Below, piece by piece: positions 12,748 to 22,877 of a DNA stretch of 64,000 nt (positions are counted from its first letter, which is position 1; each line of letters begins with the position of its first letter). Location of the stretch: positions 3,534,001 through 3,598,000 of the forward strand of contig NC_079242.1 in assembly GCF_028009165.1 (NCBI RefSeq). The letters are read 5' to 3'. The position numbers were made by a program, and so were the translations under genes. The notes below the pieces were generated by a model. The model was not told the DNA's origin. It was given only the letters and a program-made list of their open reading frames with translations, and did not search any database. Source of the DNA: Akanthomyces muscarius (lineage: Eukaryota; Ascomycota; Sordariomycetes; Hypocreales; Cordycipitaceae).

Positions 12748-13571
12748 CTAAGGCTTCTGCGGGGTGCCCTTCACGTTCGGCCACTTGCTCCAGTCCACGT
12801 TGCCATGGGCCGCAATTGCCTTGACGCCCGCCGTGTCCGTCTTTGCAGCGCACTGCGTCGTGGTCTTCAAGACTTTTGGGTTCTTGATGAGCTGCGGGGG
12901 AATCAGGAGCTGCAAGAGCGGGAATCCTTCAATCTGGCTCAGCAGTATAGTGTTTTCTGGCTTAAAACCAGAACCGCCGATTTGCTTCAGATACGCGGCT
13001 CTATTTGTTTCTTCATTACCAGGATTGTTAGCAAAAATTGCCTCGATACGAGAAATGAGAGAAGAACCAATTGGCCCTTTTCGCGAATGCGAAATCAAAA
13101 TTGAGCTTACCGCCTGCTTTCCACCACAGAGCTTTGCCATTGTTGTCCGTCTTGGGGACCCAGGCCTTGTTGGTCGGGTTCCAGGGCGTGGAATCCGCAA
13201 GGATGGCACAGTACCAGCCGTCGTCGGGGCCGGGCCACTCGCCAAGCTTGGGGCTTATGTACACTCCAGGGCCGAGTTGGTCGGAGCTCTGGGAACCTGT
13301 GTAGACCAACGTGTTGCCAGCAGCCTTGTAATCCGCGGCTTGTTGCTATGTGTACACTCGATTAGGCACGGTCTAACCAACAAGAACTGATCTTCCACTT
13401 TTTGCTGCAGGACTTTATATAAGAGTACCGCCGGGGAATCCAATCTGGATTGGTGGAAACATGACATACCTTGCTGACCGTTCTGTATCCGACGACGATA
13501 CTTGGCCCGCGTTCGGCCAACGGCGCGGCAGCACCGAGGCTGGCCAAGGTAAGAGCGAGGGGGAATTTCAT
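12748..13571 (-). CDS. Small secreted protein with possible ADP-ribosyltransferase-like core
   Basis: This is a predicted secreted protein of about 199 residues. Exons are 13470-13571, 13111-13345 and 12748-13010. The last intron has a GCTAAC branch point and an acceptor at 13011, which restores the frame. The N-terminus is a short signal peptide: MKFPLALTLASLGAAA, then alanine-proline. The mature part starts GYRTVS and continues to a segment ending QLGPGVYISP, then a tryptophan-rich stretch (WPGPDDGWYC, ALWW). A YRT strand followed by a GxGVY strand is reminiscent of PARP/ADP-ribosyltransferase folds, but I cannot place the catalytic glutamate. That function is a weak inference. Its size and signal peptide fit a secreted effector or defence protein of a host-associated fungus. 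Confidence 0.6.
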
Positions 13572-14320
13572 GCTGGCAGAGAGTTTCTAAAGCAATTTTG
13601 GTTGATTGAATTGGAGGGTTGGTTCCAGATACTGCAGGGGAGTGGCTGGCATGTATATATAGTAGATGACGACTCAAGTTGGCCGAGTGGTCTGCTTCCC
13701 CGCGCCTTCCAATTTGGGTCGTATCATTTCAATTGCCGGTGATATCTTTATGCCGCTCAACGATAACATGTATGAGCCACATCGTATGGAGTGGGCTCGT
13801 ACGCCATAATCCGCCCACAGATACACGTACGGAAAGTCCGCCGCTTTTCGCCCAGGTAGCAGACTCGAGCTCACTTATTAGCCATGCCACGCTGGCAAAA
13901 TCTTATAAAAGCAATCAACTGTGCGCCTGACTTTTTAAATACTTGGCAATTGAATTAGTTAATTGTGTAGTTTTATGTATTAAACGGTGCTTTTCTAGTG
14001 GTGACTCTTTGGCGTGAGAAACGATGTCTGCTAAAAAGCGGCGAATGATCGCTTCCACAACAGGACGCAACATTCGATTAAGGTTGTCTCGGGCGTCTAT
14101 GCCTAGCAATTTACTACTATATTGATATAATGATTATGCGCCAAGGTGCCATGTCGTCCGTAGAACCGTACGAGACTACGACACAGCCCGGATCGCCCCA
14201 CCTCGGTGTCCCATGTCATCCGTGTCTTCTGCTGCCATCTGTCCCGACAACAGAACTGTGATCTATCATTCTCTGCTTGAGACACGGATTTTTTACCTTT
14301 GGATAACACACACCGTACAA
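13572..14320. other. Spacer between secreted-protein gene and unknown gene
   Basis: Divergent promoter region. A TGGCCGAGTGGTCT segment near 13680-13693 resembles the D-arm of a leucine or serine tRNA, but no cloverleaf follows. No gene is supported. Confidence 0.4.
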
Positions 14321-14938
14321 ATGAGCCAGACCACGAGTGCTATTTTGTCCTCGGTGCCGGCCTGGTACTTTGACAGCGAAGGAAGATATATCGTCTTTCG
14401 AGAAGACGGAACAGGCGAGGTACGTACGGCGCACGAGCTGCTACCCTCGACACCATCGTTACTAAATCACCCACAGCTATGGTGTGCTTGCAACTTTAAC
14501 TATTGGATTGCTGCCGATATTGAATGGAAAAGTGCCGAGATTTCCGTTGCGGCTGAGGCGCAGGCAGTCGGGCCGTCCGCCACTGCATCTGCAGCTGACG
14601 CTGAGATCACAAGCCAGCTGCAGATTCAGATGACCCTTACAAAACGGCTTCCGCAAAAGGCCCAATCGTCCATTCTGACACAGAGTACCCTGGTGAACGA
14701 GTACAGTCTGACGGACGAGGCGTACAAGACCAAGTCGTACACTGTTCGCGTCGAAAAGGGTCGCTTCATGGAGCCGTGCCGTGTTGGGTACGCGGACGAG
14801 TCGGCAAAGAAATTCAATCTGCGATTGGTATTTGATCCCTCGCCATATCCTCCAAAATCTGAGTGGAAGTCGCTAGAGAGGGGTGTGGAAGATGGTCACT
14901 TCTGGAATCATACGCAGTTTGTTGCCAGCTCAACTTAA
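14321..14938 (+). CDS. Hypothetical protein, about 186 residues
   Basis: I do not recognise this protein. The model is exons 14321-14419 and 14477-14938, with a 57-nt intron (GTACGT donor, CACAG acceptor). Because the intron is a multiple of three, the frame is also open without splicing. Splicing places a tryptophan/cysteine-rich segment (LWCACNFNYWIAADIEW) directly after a GTGE turn, which reads like a continuous beta structure. There is no signal peptide or membrane segment. An in-frame ATG at 14213 is possible but adds a less protein-like leader. Confidence 0.55.
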   Translation: MSQTTSAILSSVPAWYFDSEGRYIVFREDGTGEVRTAHELLPSTPSLLNHPQLWCACNFNYWIAADIEWKSAEISVAAEAQAVGPSATASAADAEITSQLQIQMTLTKRLPQKAQSSILTQSTLVNEYSLTDEAYKTKSYTVRVEKGRFMEPCRVGYADESAKKFNLRLVFDPSPYPPKSEWKSLERGVEDGHFWNHTQFVASST

Positions 14939-16605
14939 TTCGTGCTGGGTGAGACTGGAAAATTGCTGGTAGATAGAGAATCAACATAGATTTGCTATTA
15001 TTTTTGTTCTTTTTCTGCTCTCACTAATCGAGTTCCATTGTAGACGTGTCGCTGGCGACGATTCGTCGGGCGAGCTCACGTGGTTTTGGCCAACACCAGT
15101 TTTTTTGGGGTTGATATTGGATGACTTGCGACGAACACGGCATGTCTTCAACTAAATTAGCAATACCTTCACTACGGATAGACTCTATTATACCGTAGTA
15201 CTTTGAAAGAAGTCAGACGAATAATATGGCAACCTCAACGTGTATTTGCATCTTCCTTAAAACAGCCACGTAAGTTTAGGGTAGGTCCTTCAGCGCTCAA
15301 ACCACGACGCAGAACATAGCCATGGCTGTGACGCAATACAGAGTTTGAAAGCCAAATTGTGGACGAAAGATAATTCTAGGAAAGTTACTACATTTTTCAC
15401 GTGGAAAAATTACTTCAGCAGTGACTTGGAGGACAGTTCTCGAAAGCATTTTTACGATGCCGTATTTGTCTACACTGGATCTCACTGCAGCGTGTGGATG
15501 CCCATGGTCCGCGTAGAGGGCTGTGCATCAATGCAGAGCCTGCTTGCCTGGCATACATGCAACTTACAGGGCCGTGAGGGCGTCACAGAATCGCGGTTAA
15601 CCATGCCTACACTACAGGCGTCTCGAATTCTGTGGTTCTTGTTGGTACGGAGAGGCAAGGATGGTACACAGCCGCCGGCGATGATCTGAGCTGGGGCGCA
15701 GAAGGCTACAGAGGGTATCCGCGGTTGCTGTGAAGGGATACAGACCAGCTGACAAGTTCTGTCGATGTTTCACATGGGGTGTGCGCACATTGAGAAGATG
15801 GTGGTGATGATGTTGTGTCTACTGGTTTTGTGTCCATCGGAGGCGTGGCGGGGTAATTAAGGTAGGTACCTAGGTATCTTATTCAACCGCTATCGTGGCA
15901 TAGTACCTAGGTATGTACAGGTGCAGCGACCCCTCTTTGTTGGTTGTTGGCGGCTCCAATAGCGCCCATTCATTTGGAAATACATTTTCTTTTTGGGATA
16001 TACAAGTTTGCTATGGCACAACACCATCCACTGCTGCAAGATGCGGCCAAAATCACTCTCTTAGTTAAATCTCTCTACCAAACACATCTTATTTATACCT
16101 GGGTAGGGTGAGGCATTAGTTTATAGTGGACTAGCGCTGTCAGAACTGCTGCAAGACCACTAAGCAGCCACTAAGAGAGCTCTAAAAAGCACCGAATTCG
16201 GCTGCCCCACGCGCCTAAACTTGGCTTCCAGATAGCGATAACAATAAGTGCTGCGAGGTGGGAGGGTAGCTGTTTCCGGACCGATAAGAGCTCTGCCCCT
16301 CGTTGGCACAACTCAAGTCTGCGACTTTTTTTTTTTCCGTTGACTATATCACGACGCTATTCTTTCTCTGCCATTTTTATCCTCGTTCAAAGAAAAGCTA
16401 TTGGCAGCTCCTATTGCTGCTGCTGCTGCTGCAACCACCTGCTGAGTGGCCTGATCTATACCTACATCCTTGGCGGCTTATTCACTATACCTTCGGAAAC
16501 AGCTACCAGCTGTCTGGCCCACGCTCTTTGCTCCCGCACGATCCGACCCTCGACGTCCTGCATCCTACAGCCACAATCATCGACTCTTTCCCACGCGCCG
16601 CCGCA
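14939..16605. other. Long promoter/spacer region upstream of phosphofructokinase
   Basis: This should contain the phosphofructokinase promoter and 5' UTR. Two TACCTAGGTA-type palindromes lie at about 15868-15877 and 15904-15912. A CTG-repeat tract at about 16418-16432 sits in the leader. The frame is open from 16303, but that part is leader-like and not needed for the enzyme. Confidence 0.5.
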
Positions 16606-18960
16606 ATGGAGGCCCCGAAAAAGAAGATTGCCGTCATGACCTCGGGAGGCGACTCCCCGGGCATGAACGCCGTTGTCCGCGCCGTTGTCCGCACCGCCAT
16701 TCACCTGGGCTGCGATGCATTCTGCGTGTACGAAGGCTACGAGGGCCTGGTCAAGGGCGGCGATCTGATCCGCCAGATGGGATGGGCAGAGGTCCGCGGC
16801 TATCTCTCCGAGGGTGGCACGCTGATTGGCACTGCGCGCTGCATGGCGTTTTACGAGCGACCGGGCCGCCTAACGGCCGCCAAGAACATGGTGCTGAATG
16901 GCATCGACGCCCTCATCATCTGCGGCGGTGACGGCTCCCTGACCGGTGCCGACAAGTTTCGCGGCGAATGGCCCTCCCTGCTCGAGGAACTCGTCTCGAC
17001 TGGTCAATTGACCGCCGACCAGGTGAAGCCCTACCAGCATCTCAACATTGTAGGCCTCGTCGGCTCCATCGACAACGATCTCTCGGGCACCGATGCCACC
17101 ATTGGCTGCTACTCGGCCCTCTCTCGAATTTGTGAAATGGTCGACTACATTGAGGCTACCGCCTCCTCTCACTCTAGAGCCTTTGTCATCGAAGTCATGG
17201 GCCGTCACTGCGGCTGGCTGGCGCTGCTCGCCGGCGTCGCCACGGGTGCCGACTTTGTTTTCATCCCCGAGCGACCCGTCAGCGAATGTTGGCACGAAGA
17301 AATGTGCGCGGTCGTCAAGAGACACCGCAGCTTTGGCAAGCGCAAGACCATCGTCATTGTGGCCGAAGGCGCCAACGACAAGGACGGCAACAAAATCTCT
17401 CCCGAACAAATCAAAGACTTGCTGGCCGACAAGTCAGAAGGCGGACTAGCCCTCGACACTCGAATCACCACCCTAGGCCATGTGCAGCGCGGAGGCACCG
17501 CCGTTGCATACGATCGCATGCTTGGTACCCTGCAGGGTGTCGAAGCTGTCAAGGCTGTTCTCGAGGCCACTCCCGAAACTGAAACCTGCTTCATCGCCAT
17601 CAACGAGAACAAGATTGTTCGCAAGCCTCTCATGAAAGCTGTTGCAGAGACAAAGTCTGTGGTCCAGGCTGTTGAAGCAAAGCAATTTGACAAGGCCATG
17701 TCTCTCCGTGACACTGAGTTCTCTGACCAGTACAAATCATATCTCACCACAACCAACGTCAAGACCGACGAACATAAGCTTCCCGAAAAGGAGCGCATGA
17801 AGATTGGGTTCATCAATGTCGGAGCGCCTGCTGGAGGCATGAACGCCGCTGTTCGTGCAGCTGTCGCTTACTGCTTCTCGCGCGGGCACACCCCGATGGC
17901 CATACACAACGGGTTTGCTGGATTTGCCCGCCATCATGATGATAAGCCCGTTGGCGCTGTCCGTGAATTTGACTGGCTAGAAGTCGACGGCTGGGCCAGC
18001 AAGGGCGGCTCCGAGATTGGCACAAACCGAGAGCTGCCTTCTGAGTCTGGCATGGAGCACGTTGCTAGTCTGATTGCCAAATACGAGTTTGATGCCCTTT
18101 TCATGGTGGGTGGATTCGAAGCTTTCCATGCACTATCACAGCTACGCATTGCACGGGGGCAATTCCCTGCACTGCGGATCCCCATGGTTTTACTACCAGC
18201 TACCATTTCGAACAACGTTCCAGGAACCGAGTACTCGCTTGGATCTGATACATGTCTCAACGAGCTCGTACAGTATTGCGACAAAATCAAGCAGTCAGCC
18301 TCTGCCACTCGCCGCCGCGTCTTTGTCATTGAGACGCAAGGTGGTCGCTCCGGTTACATTGCTACGCTCGCTGGTCTGGCTGTTGGCGCATCAGCCGTCT
18401 ACATTCCGGAAGAAGGCATCAGCCTTGGTATGCTCAACACAGACGTGACACATCTCAAGAAGGTGTTTGCCGAGGACACTGGCCAGTCTCGCGCCGGACG
18501 TTTGATTCTTATCAATGAAAAGGCTAGCAGTGTCTATGACGCCAAGTTGATTGCCAATATTATTCGCGACGAAGCCCACGGACGCTTCGAAAGCCGTGAG
18601 AGCATTCCGGGCCACGTACAGCAGGGCGGTGTTCCCTCGCCCATGGACCGATGCCGAGCTGTTCGCCATGCCATAAAATGCATGGAGCACCTGCAAGGCT
18701 ACGGCAAGAAGTCTGCCGCGGGAAGTACCGATGCTCTGAGCACCTCTGTTATTGGCATCAAGGGATCAGAGCTCGTATTTACGGCGGTGCAGGAGCTGGA
18801 GGAGCACGGGACGGACTGGCCGAACCGCCGTCCCAAGCAGTCCGAGTGGCTGAGGATGCGCGATATTGTTGACGTACTTGGTGGTCGGCCACAGCACGCC
18901 CGCCCCGAGTCGAATGTGAAGGGCTTGCTGGCAAAGGATATTAAGCGGGGATTGGCATAG
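16606..18960 (+). CDS. ATP-dependent 6-phosphofructokinase
   Basis: This enzyme phosphorylates fructose 6-phosphate to fructose 1,6-bisphosphate, the committed step of glycolysis, in the cytosol. It is a single exon of about 784 residues, the usual size of fungal subunits. It has the expected two homologous halves. The catalytic N-half has [10 protein letters not shown] (residues 12-21), [10 protein letters not shown] and [15 protein letters not shown]. The regulatory C-half has [16 protein letters not shown] chose the ATG at 16606 because [15 protein letters not shown] matches the family N-terminus; the open frame upstream to 16303 is leader. Its transcript runs toward the transposon that begins about 410 bases after the stop codon. 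Confidence 0.96.
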   Translation: MEAPKKKIAVMTSGGDSPGMNAVVRAVVRTAIHLGCDAFCVYEGYEGLVKGGDLIRQMGWAEVRGYLSEGGTLIGTARCMAFYERPGRLTAAKNMVLNGIDALIICGGDGSLTGADKFRGEWPSLLEELVSTGQLTADQVKPYQHLNIVGLVGSIDNDLSGTDATIGCYSALSRICEMVDYIEATASSHSRAFVIEVMGRHCGWLALLAGVATGADFVFIPERPVSECWHEEMCAVVKRHRSFGKRKTIVIVAEGANDKDGNKISPEQIKDLLADKSEGGLALDTRITTLGHVQRGGTAVAYDRMLGTLQGVEAVKAVLEATPETETCFIAINENKIVRKPLMKAVAETKSVVQAVEAKQFDKAMSLRDTEFSDQYKSYLTTTNVKTDEHKLPEKERMKIGFINVGAPAGGMNAAVRAAVAYCFSRGHTPMAIHNGFAGFARHHDDKPVGAVREFDWLEVDGWASKGGSEIGTNRELPSESGMEHVASLIAKYEFDALFMVGGFEAFHALSQLRIARGQFPALRIPMVLLPATISNNVPGTEYSLGSDTCLNELVQYCDKIKQSASATRRRVFVIETQGGRSGYIATLAGLAVGASAVYIPEEGISLGMLNTDVTHLKKVFAEDTGQSRAGRLILINEKASSVYDAKLIANIIRDEAHGRFESRESIPGHVQQGGVPSPMDRCRAVRHAIKCMEHLQGYGKKSAAGSTDALSTSVIGIKGSELVFTAVQELEEHGTDWPNRRPKQSEWLRMRDIVDVLGGRPQHARPESNVKGLLAKDIKRGLA

Positions 18961-19363
18961 GCGTTTTTTAATTTGTTTAATGGACATTACTAGAAGAGTT
19001 GTTTTTTTTTTTTCAAGGCGCTGGACCGTGTAGCACATATATGGCCATTGTGACGTATTATAGCTGTACATGGGTGCTGCCTTGGAGCTGTCGACGCATG
19101 CCACCAACTTGCCGGTGATCGTCCAGCATGATGTGATGGGCTGCTGGCGCAGGGAACATGGTGGAAAGCAAGCAGGCAAGCCAATGTCCACGGCCCTGAG
19201 TGTCGAGACTCAAAAAAAAAAATAAAAAAAAATAGCCGGGCTTTACAGCGCATCCAAGGCGATGCTCAGCGAGTCCAGCTGGAGGCCAGCTGATGCACCA
19301 GGTGCATGATGGGTGGCCCGCTTGCCGCCCATCCCAGCCTCTTTTTTTGATAGCGTTGTCATA
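18961..19363. other. 3' flank of phosphofructokinase, up to the transposon
   Basis: Contains the 3' UTR and short A and T runs (for example around 19001 and 19211-19230). No gene is seen. It ends at the left target-site duplication of the mobile element. Confidence 0.5.
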
Positions 19364-19372
19364 AGGCACAAG
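19364..19372. repeat. Left target-site duplication AGGCACAAG (9 bp)
   Basis: The 9-bp word AGGCACAAG occurs here and again, perfectly, at 26904-26912, each directly outside the inverted-repeat-bounded element. Bases next to it differ on both sides (A/C before, G/A after), so the match is exactly 9 bp. That is the usual duplication length for Mutator-like elements. Confidence 0.85.
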
Positions 19373-19376
19373 GAGC

Positions 19377-19437
19377 ACTAAGCTCACTGGTGGTGGTGGC
19401 GAAGCTATTGGAGGCTAGGGTGGGGCAAAAAGCGGCA
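19377..19437 (+). repeat. Left terminal inverted repeat of the MULE
   Basis: It reads ACTAAGCTCACTGGTGGTGG at its outer end, then GGCGAAGCTATTGGAGG and GGTGGGGCAAAAAGCGG. The reverse complement of 26830-26898 matches this almost base for base, with a one-base gap after ACTA, a handful of substitutions and a 7-base insertion (GGCAAAA-type) in the right copy. Confidence 0.88.
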
Positions 19438-19685
19438 GAAAAATGATTCTCTGCTGCAGATGCTCTGCATATGCAAGGTGCCCGCCTTTTCACTCAAATT
19501 AGTATATGCCTCTTTGTTACTCTGATCTGAAGTTGATCTGAGCAATAGACAATGAAAAAGATCACAATGAATTCACTTCCTTTGAGATACCTCACGTGCC
19601 CTGGCCAGTGCTTAGGAACAATTAACTCATATGCCTAGATCCTGCTCCTCTTCTCCTTTCTCTCTTCTTCATCATCATCAAATTC

Positions 19686-19837
19686 TGTATGCAGGCCCTG
19701 CCCCCGAAGCAAGCACCCAGCATATGCTGACTAGACAGGTAGTAGATATACAACAACTGCGCGCGCCCCCCCGCCATCATCAAAGGTAAGTTTACCCCTG
19801 TTCCTAGAGTACACTCAGCATATGCTAACGAATGCAG
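19686..19837 (+). other. Probable 5' UTR introns of the first MULE accessory gene
   Basis: Two intron-like segments precede the ATG: 19686-19738 (GTATGC...CAG) and 19786-19837 (GTAAGT...CAG). Each holds one GCATATGC, the second continuing into the branch point CTAAC. The exon between them has no in-frame ATG, so it is treated as untranslated. Confidence 0.6.
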
Positions 19838-21200
19838 ATGGATTCTTTCGGAAGTAAGTTTTTGTGTGGTACAATAACTTGAACATGTACTGAGCATATG
19901 CCCAGCAACTTTCACTGACCAGGAGCTGGTCAACTGCGTTGGGGCACCCAGCGAGACAGCCCTTGGCATCCACTGCGGTAAGCACGGGTTGAGCATATGC
20001 TCAAAGCCCACATACTAATTTTTTTCTAGGCGACATGGGCATCGAAGGCCACCACCCCCCCCTCCGTAAGCTCCCTGTCAACCGATTCCAGGCATATGCT
20101 GACCAATTTTCTTAGGCTCGATTCAGATCGCCAAGGTCAACACCATGGTGTAAGTAATACTGAGCATAAGCATATGCCCAGCTAATTCTCAAAAGGTGCG
20201 GCGTCAAGAACGAGCTTGGCGTCATGTGTGGCACCGTGATTGCCTTCTTGGGTGGCTCCGGCCAAGTAAGTGTTGCGCATCTTCCGGGCATATGCCGGGC
20301 TAACAAAAAAAATAGATGAAGAAGCACATCAAGACGATGCACGGCTTCGACCGTAAGTAAGCCCAAGTAAGTTCTGAGCATATGCTGACATCAGTAGCCG
20401 TTTCCTCCGGTCGGCGCAACTTGACCACCGCCGACAAGGCCACCGCCCGCCGGTAAGTAGTTTCAGGCCGATGCTGAGCATATGCTGACCCGTGATAGCT
20501 CCCTCCTCTGGTATGTCCTCTCCCAGGAGTGGAAGAGGGCCGCCTTCCTGGACGAGCCCGGGTAAGTGAAAGAAACCGTCTGAGCATATGCTGAGCTAAC
20601 AACCTCTAGTGCCGGTCCCCTTGGCGGCCCGATCCAGAAGATCGCGGATTTTCTGGAGGCCAAGGCGTGAGTAGAGAATCCTGTGCGAACAAGCTGAGCA
20701 TATGCTGATTAATGTTAGTCGCGCTGATCCCGTCTGGCGCGCCGCGACCGGCGACAAGACTGGTCGTTTCCACCGCTCCCCGCCTGCTGTAAGTTTTAGT
20801 CTGAGCATATGCCGAGTACTCAAGATAATAATACTTTTTCTAGGCGCAGACCACCCCGCGCAAGCGCGGCCGCGGTGTAAGTATTAATCACTACGAACAT
20901 GTACTGAGCATATGCTGACGAGTAATAGGCTGCTGTCCCGGACCGCTCCCCCTCCCCCTCCCAGGGCCCCCCCCGTAAGTATCTGAGCATATGCCCACAA
21001 GGTTCTAGGCTGACCCTCGACAAATAGCCCCGTCGAAGAAGCGCCGCCTTAACAAGGCGGCCACGGGCACCAAGGGTGCCGCCCCTGGTAAGTAGTACGC
21101 CGAGCATATGCTGACAGCATTCTGACAATCAATAGCTGCTACGCGCACCTCCACGCGCCAGGCCCAGCCTTCCAAGAAGGCTGCCGCCAACAAGGCCTGA
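19838..21200 (+). CDS. MULE accessory protein A: CCHH-motif protein with basic tail, 14 tiny exons
   Basis: Exons: 19838-19853, 19906-19977, 20030-20065, 20116-20149, 20196-20265, 20316-20352, 20398-20452, 20499-20561, 20610-20666, 20719-20788, 20844-20874, 20930-20974, 21028-21087 and 21136-21200 (711 nt, about 236 residues). The 13 introns (45-55 nt) each contain exactly one GCATATGC; no exon contains any; another copy follows the TGA directly. The protein has a CCHH motif (C54, C64, H80, H85; HIKTMH), a conserved W/EP/FHRS domain (about 109-167) shared with protein B, and a lysine/arginine-rich tail with SKKRR, suggesting nuclear DNA binding. Two uncertainties: the exon 11 donor must be GTGTAA at 20875 to keep frame, not the better GTAAGT two bases on. 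A GTG donor at 20236 would remove ten residues and give the same C-x5-H spacing as protein B. Function is not known. Confidence 0.75.
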
Positions 21201-21757
21201 GCATATGCCCAGCCTTTCCTCGGGACTTGGACAGTTTTTTGCTTTGTTGTTTTCGTGAATTTCAGGAGGGTGCTCAGCATATGCTGAGAGGCAGGCGGCG
21301 ATGTTTTTGTTCCCGGCAAGCAGACCGGAAGGATACCCTCGGCATATGCCGAAAAATAAAAAGTCATTTCCCAATCTTTTCTGTCCCTCATGTGCATGTT
21401 GTGAGCATATGCCGAGAGATTTAAACGGCTACAGGCTGCCAGCTGCGCCTAGCTAGCGTAAGGCAGGCAGGCTACCCTACAGACCGCGCGGCGAGGCAGT
21501 CAACTTTTTTTCGGCATATGCTGAAATTCCAATACATAATACGGGCTAGTAGCGGGCAGGCAGCCCCTGGACACTTACTAGGTTATTTCGTAATCTAGCA
21601 TATGCTCGCTATAAGTTATGCTTACTATAAAGATATTTCTATGCGGAGGAAAAATGCGTAAGCTATGGATTAATAATAATCCGTCCCGCCTAGTATAGAA
21701 ATTAATCAGGCATATACCCCTCTTCCTCCTTACATCTTCTACTGAGATTCCTGTAAG
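21201..21757. other. Spacer between MULE accessory genes, six palindromes
   Basis: Non-coding stretch after the stop of protein A. GCATATGC begins at 21201, 21277, 21342, 21405, 21514 and 21598, with a gcatatac variant near 21710. It should hold the terminator of gene A and the promoter of gene B. Composition turns AT-rich from about 21540. Confidence 0.65.
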
Positions 21758-22832
21758 ATGGCGCGACAACTTCTATTAGAGTATACAGATATTGATGTGA
21801 TAAATGCATCAAATCCATCAAAGTTTGGCTTCCATCATGGTCAGAATATTTATATCACTTTATCAGCATATGCTAACTCTATTTTAGGACCAGTTGAGAA
21901 GAAAAACACACAAATTCTCTCCCGTGTCAACACACACATTTGTGATATTATTGTCAACAGTACTGGCAGAATGTGTGGAAGGGTATATACTGAGAATGTG
22001 AATGTAGGTGGCCTAACATATGCCAGGCGCTTGCTAGGGATATACTTATCAAATACTTTAGTTTTATCGTCACATTCGAACAGCACATCCCTACCATATC
22101 CGCCTCCCAAATAAGGCGAATATATCAGACGAAGAACGCCTAATTGGAGAGAAGTAAGTATTCTTTTAGAATAGACGTGACATATGCTTACACTTAGTAG
22201 TACTATTCGCGCCTGGGTTCTCAATGGCGGTTGGCGTGATGCTCGGTACCAGCGTGAGCCAAAAAACCTACCAAAGACCTCATTTTTATATAAGGTAGCG
22301 ACTGAGCTTGAGTATCTTGCGTAGGTATCTACTATTCATATTATACGCATATGCTAATAATCTTATAGCCAACAAGACCTAGCATTTGCACAGAAATATG
22401 GTAGACAATTCCATCGTTCAAGTTTCCGACAGATGTTGTTCGAAAATACATTCAACACACCGTGTGCATATGCTCACGGTGTGCCAGTCTCTCCCACATT
22501 AGATCCTACAACCACACGATCAGAGCGGGATCAAACCAGCATATGCTCAGACAACGGTCAACCAGACACCACAATTAACACAGACTCCTCACTTGAGGAC
22601 ACAGCCAGAATGTACACAGCTAGCAGTCAGCATATGCCTGAGGATATTACCTCTACAGAGTCCGTGATAAGAGTTAATAAGTCGCAGAGCATATGCTACG
22701 CAACTACTTCACCTAAAAAGACTACCCGGGCTTTACAAAAGTTATCACAAGTAAGCCACTTAGCATTTTCCTAGCATATACTTATTTAATATCTAATTTT
22801 CAATCTAGCGTAAAAAAACGAAAAAAAACTAG
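21758..22832 (+). CDS. MULE accessory protein B: CCHH-motif paralogue of protein A
   Basis: Exons: 21758-21839, 21888-21982, 22062-22153, 22201-22320, 22369-22750 and 22809-22832 (795 nt, 264 residues). The motif is C46, C57, H63, H68 (MCGRFYRHIRTAHP region). A second domain (about 92-148, with AWVLNGGW, REP and FHRS) aligns with protein A. The last 24-nt exon adds RKKTKKN, a nuclear-localisation-like tail. Two intron positions match protein A: after the GFHHG/GIHCG glycine (phase 1) and after CGR/CGT (phase 0, if A uses its alternative donor). The first intron has a weak GTCAGA donor; it is accepted because position, branch point and alignment agree. GCATATGC occurs in exon 5 as AYA, SIC and HMP codons. 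Probably a DNA-binding partner or regulator of the transposase; inferred only. Confidence 0.75.
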
Positions 22833-22877
22833 CTTATTCTTTTTTCCTTTCCTATATATAAATTAGTTAAGTATCTT

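Noticed and set aside
13677..13700. Leucine or serine tRNA-like D-arm sequence
   Set aside because: No anticodon arm, T-arm or acceptor pairing follows, so no tRNA is called.
16303..16605. N-terminal extension of phosphofructokinase
   Set aside because: The open leader has CTG repeats and no similarity to the enzyme; the family start is at 16606.
19838..21200. Initial impression of a histone or HMG-like gene because of the lysine/alanine-rich tail
   Set aside because: Assembled exons show a CCHH motif and a domain shared with the neighbouring gene; there is no histone fold.
19838..21200. Introner-type explanation (copies of one mobile intron)
   Set aside because: Apart from splice signals and GCATATGC, the introns do not align with one another, and the motif also lies in exons and spacers.
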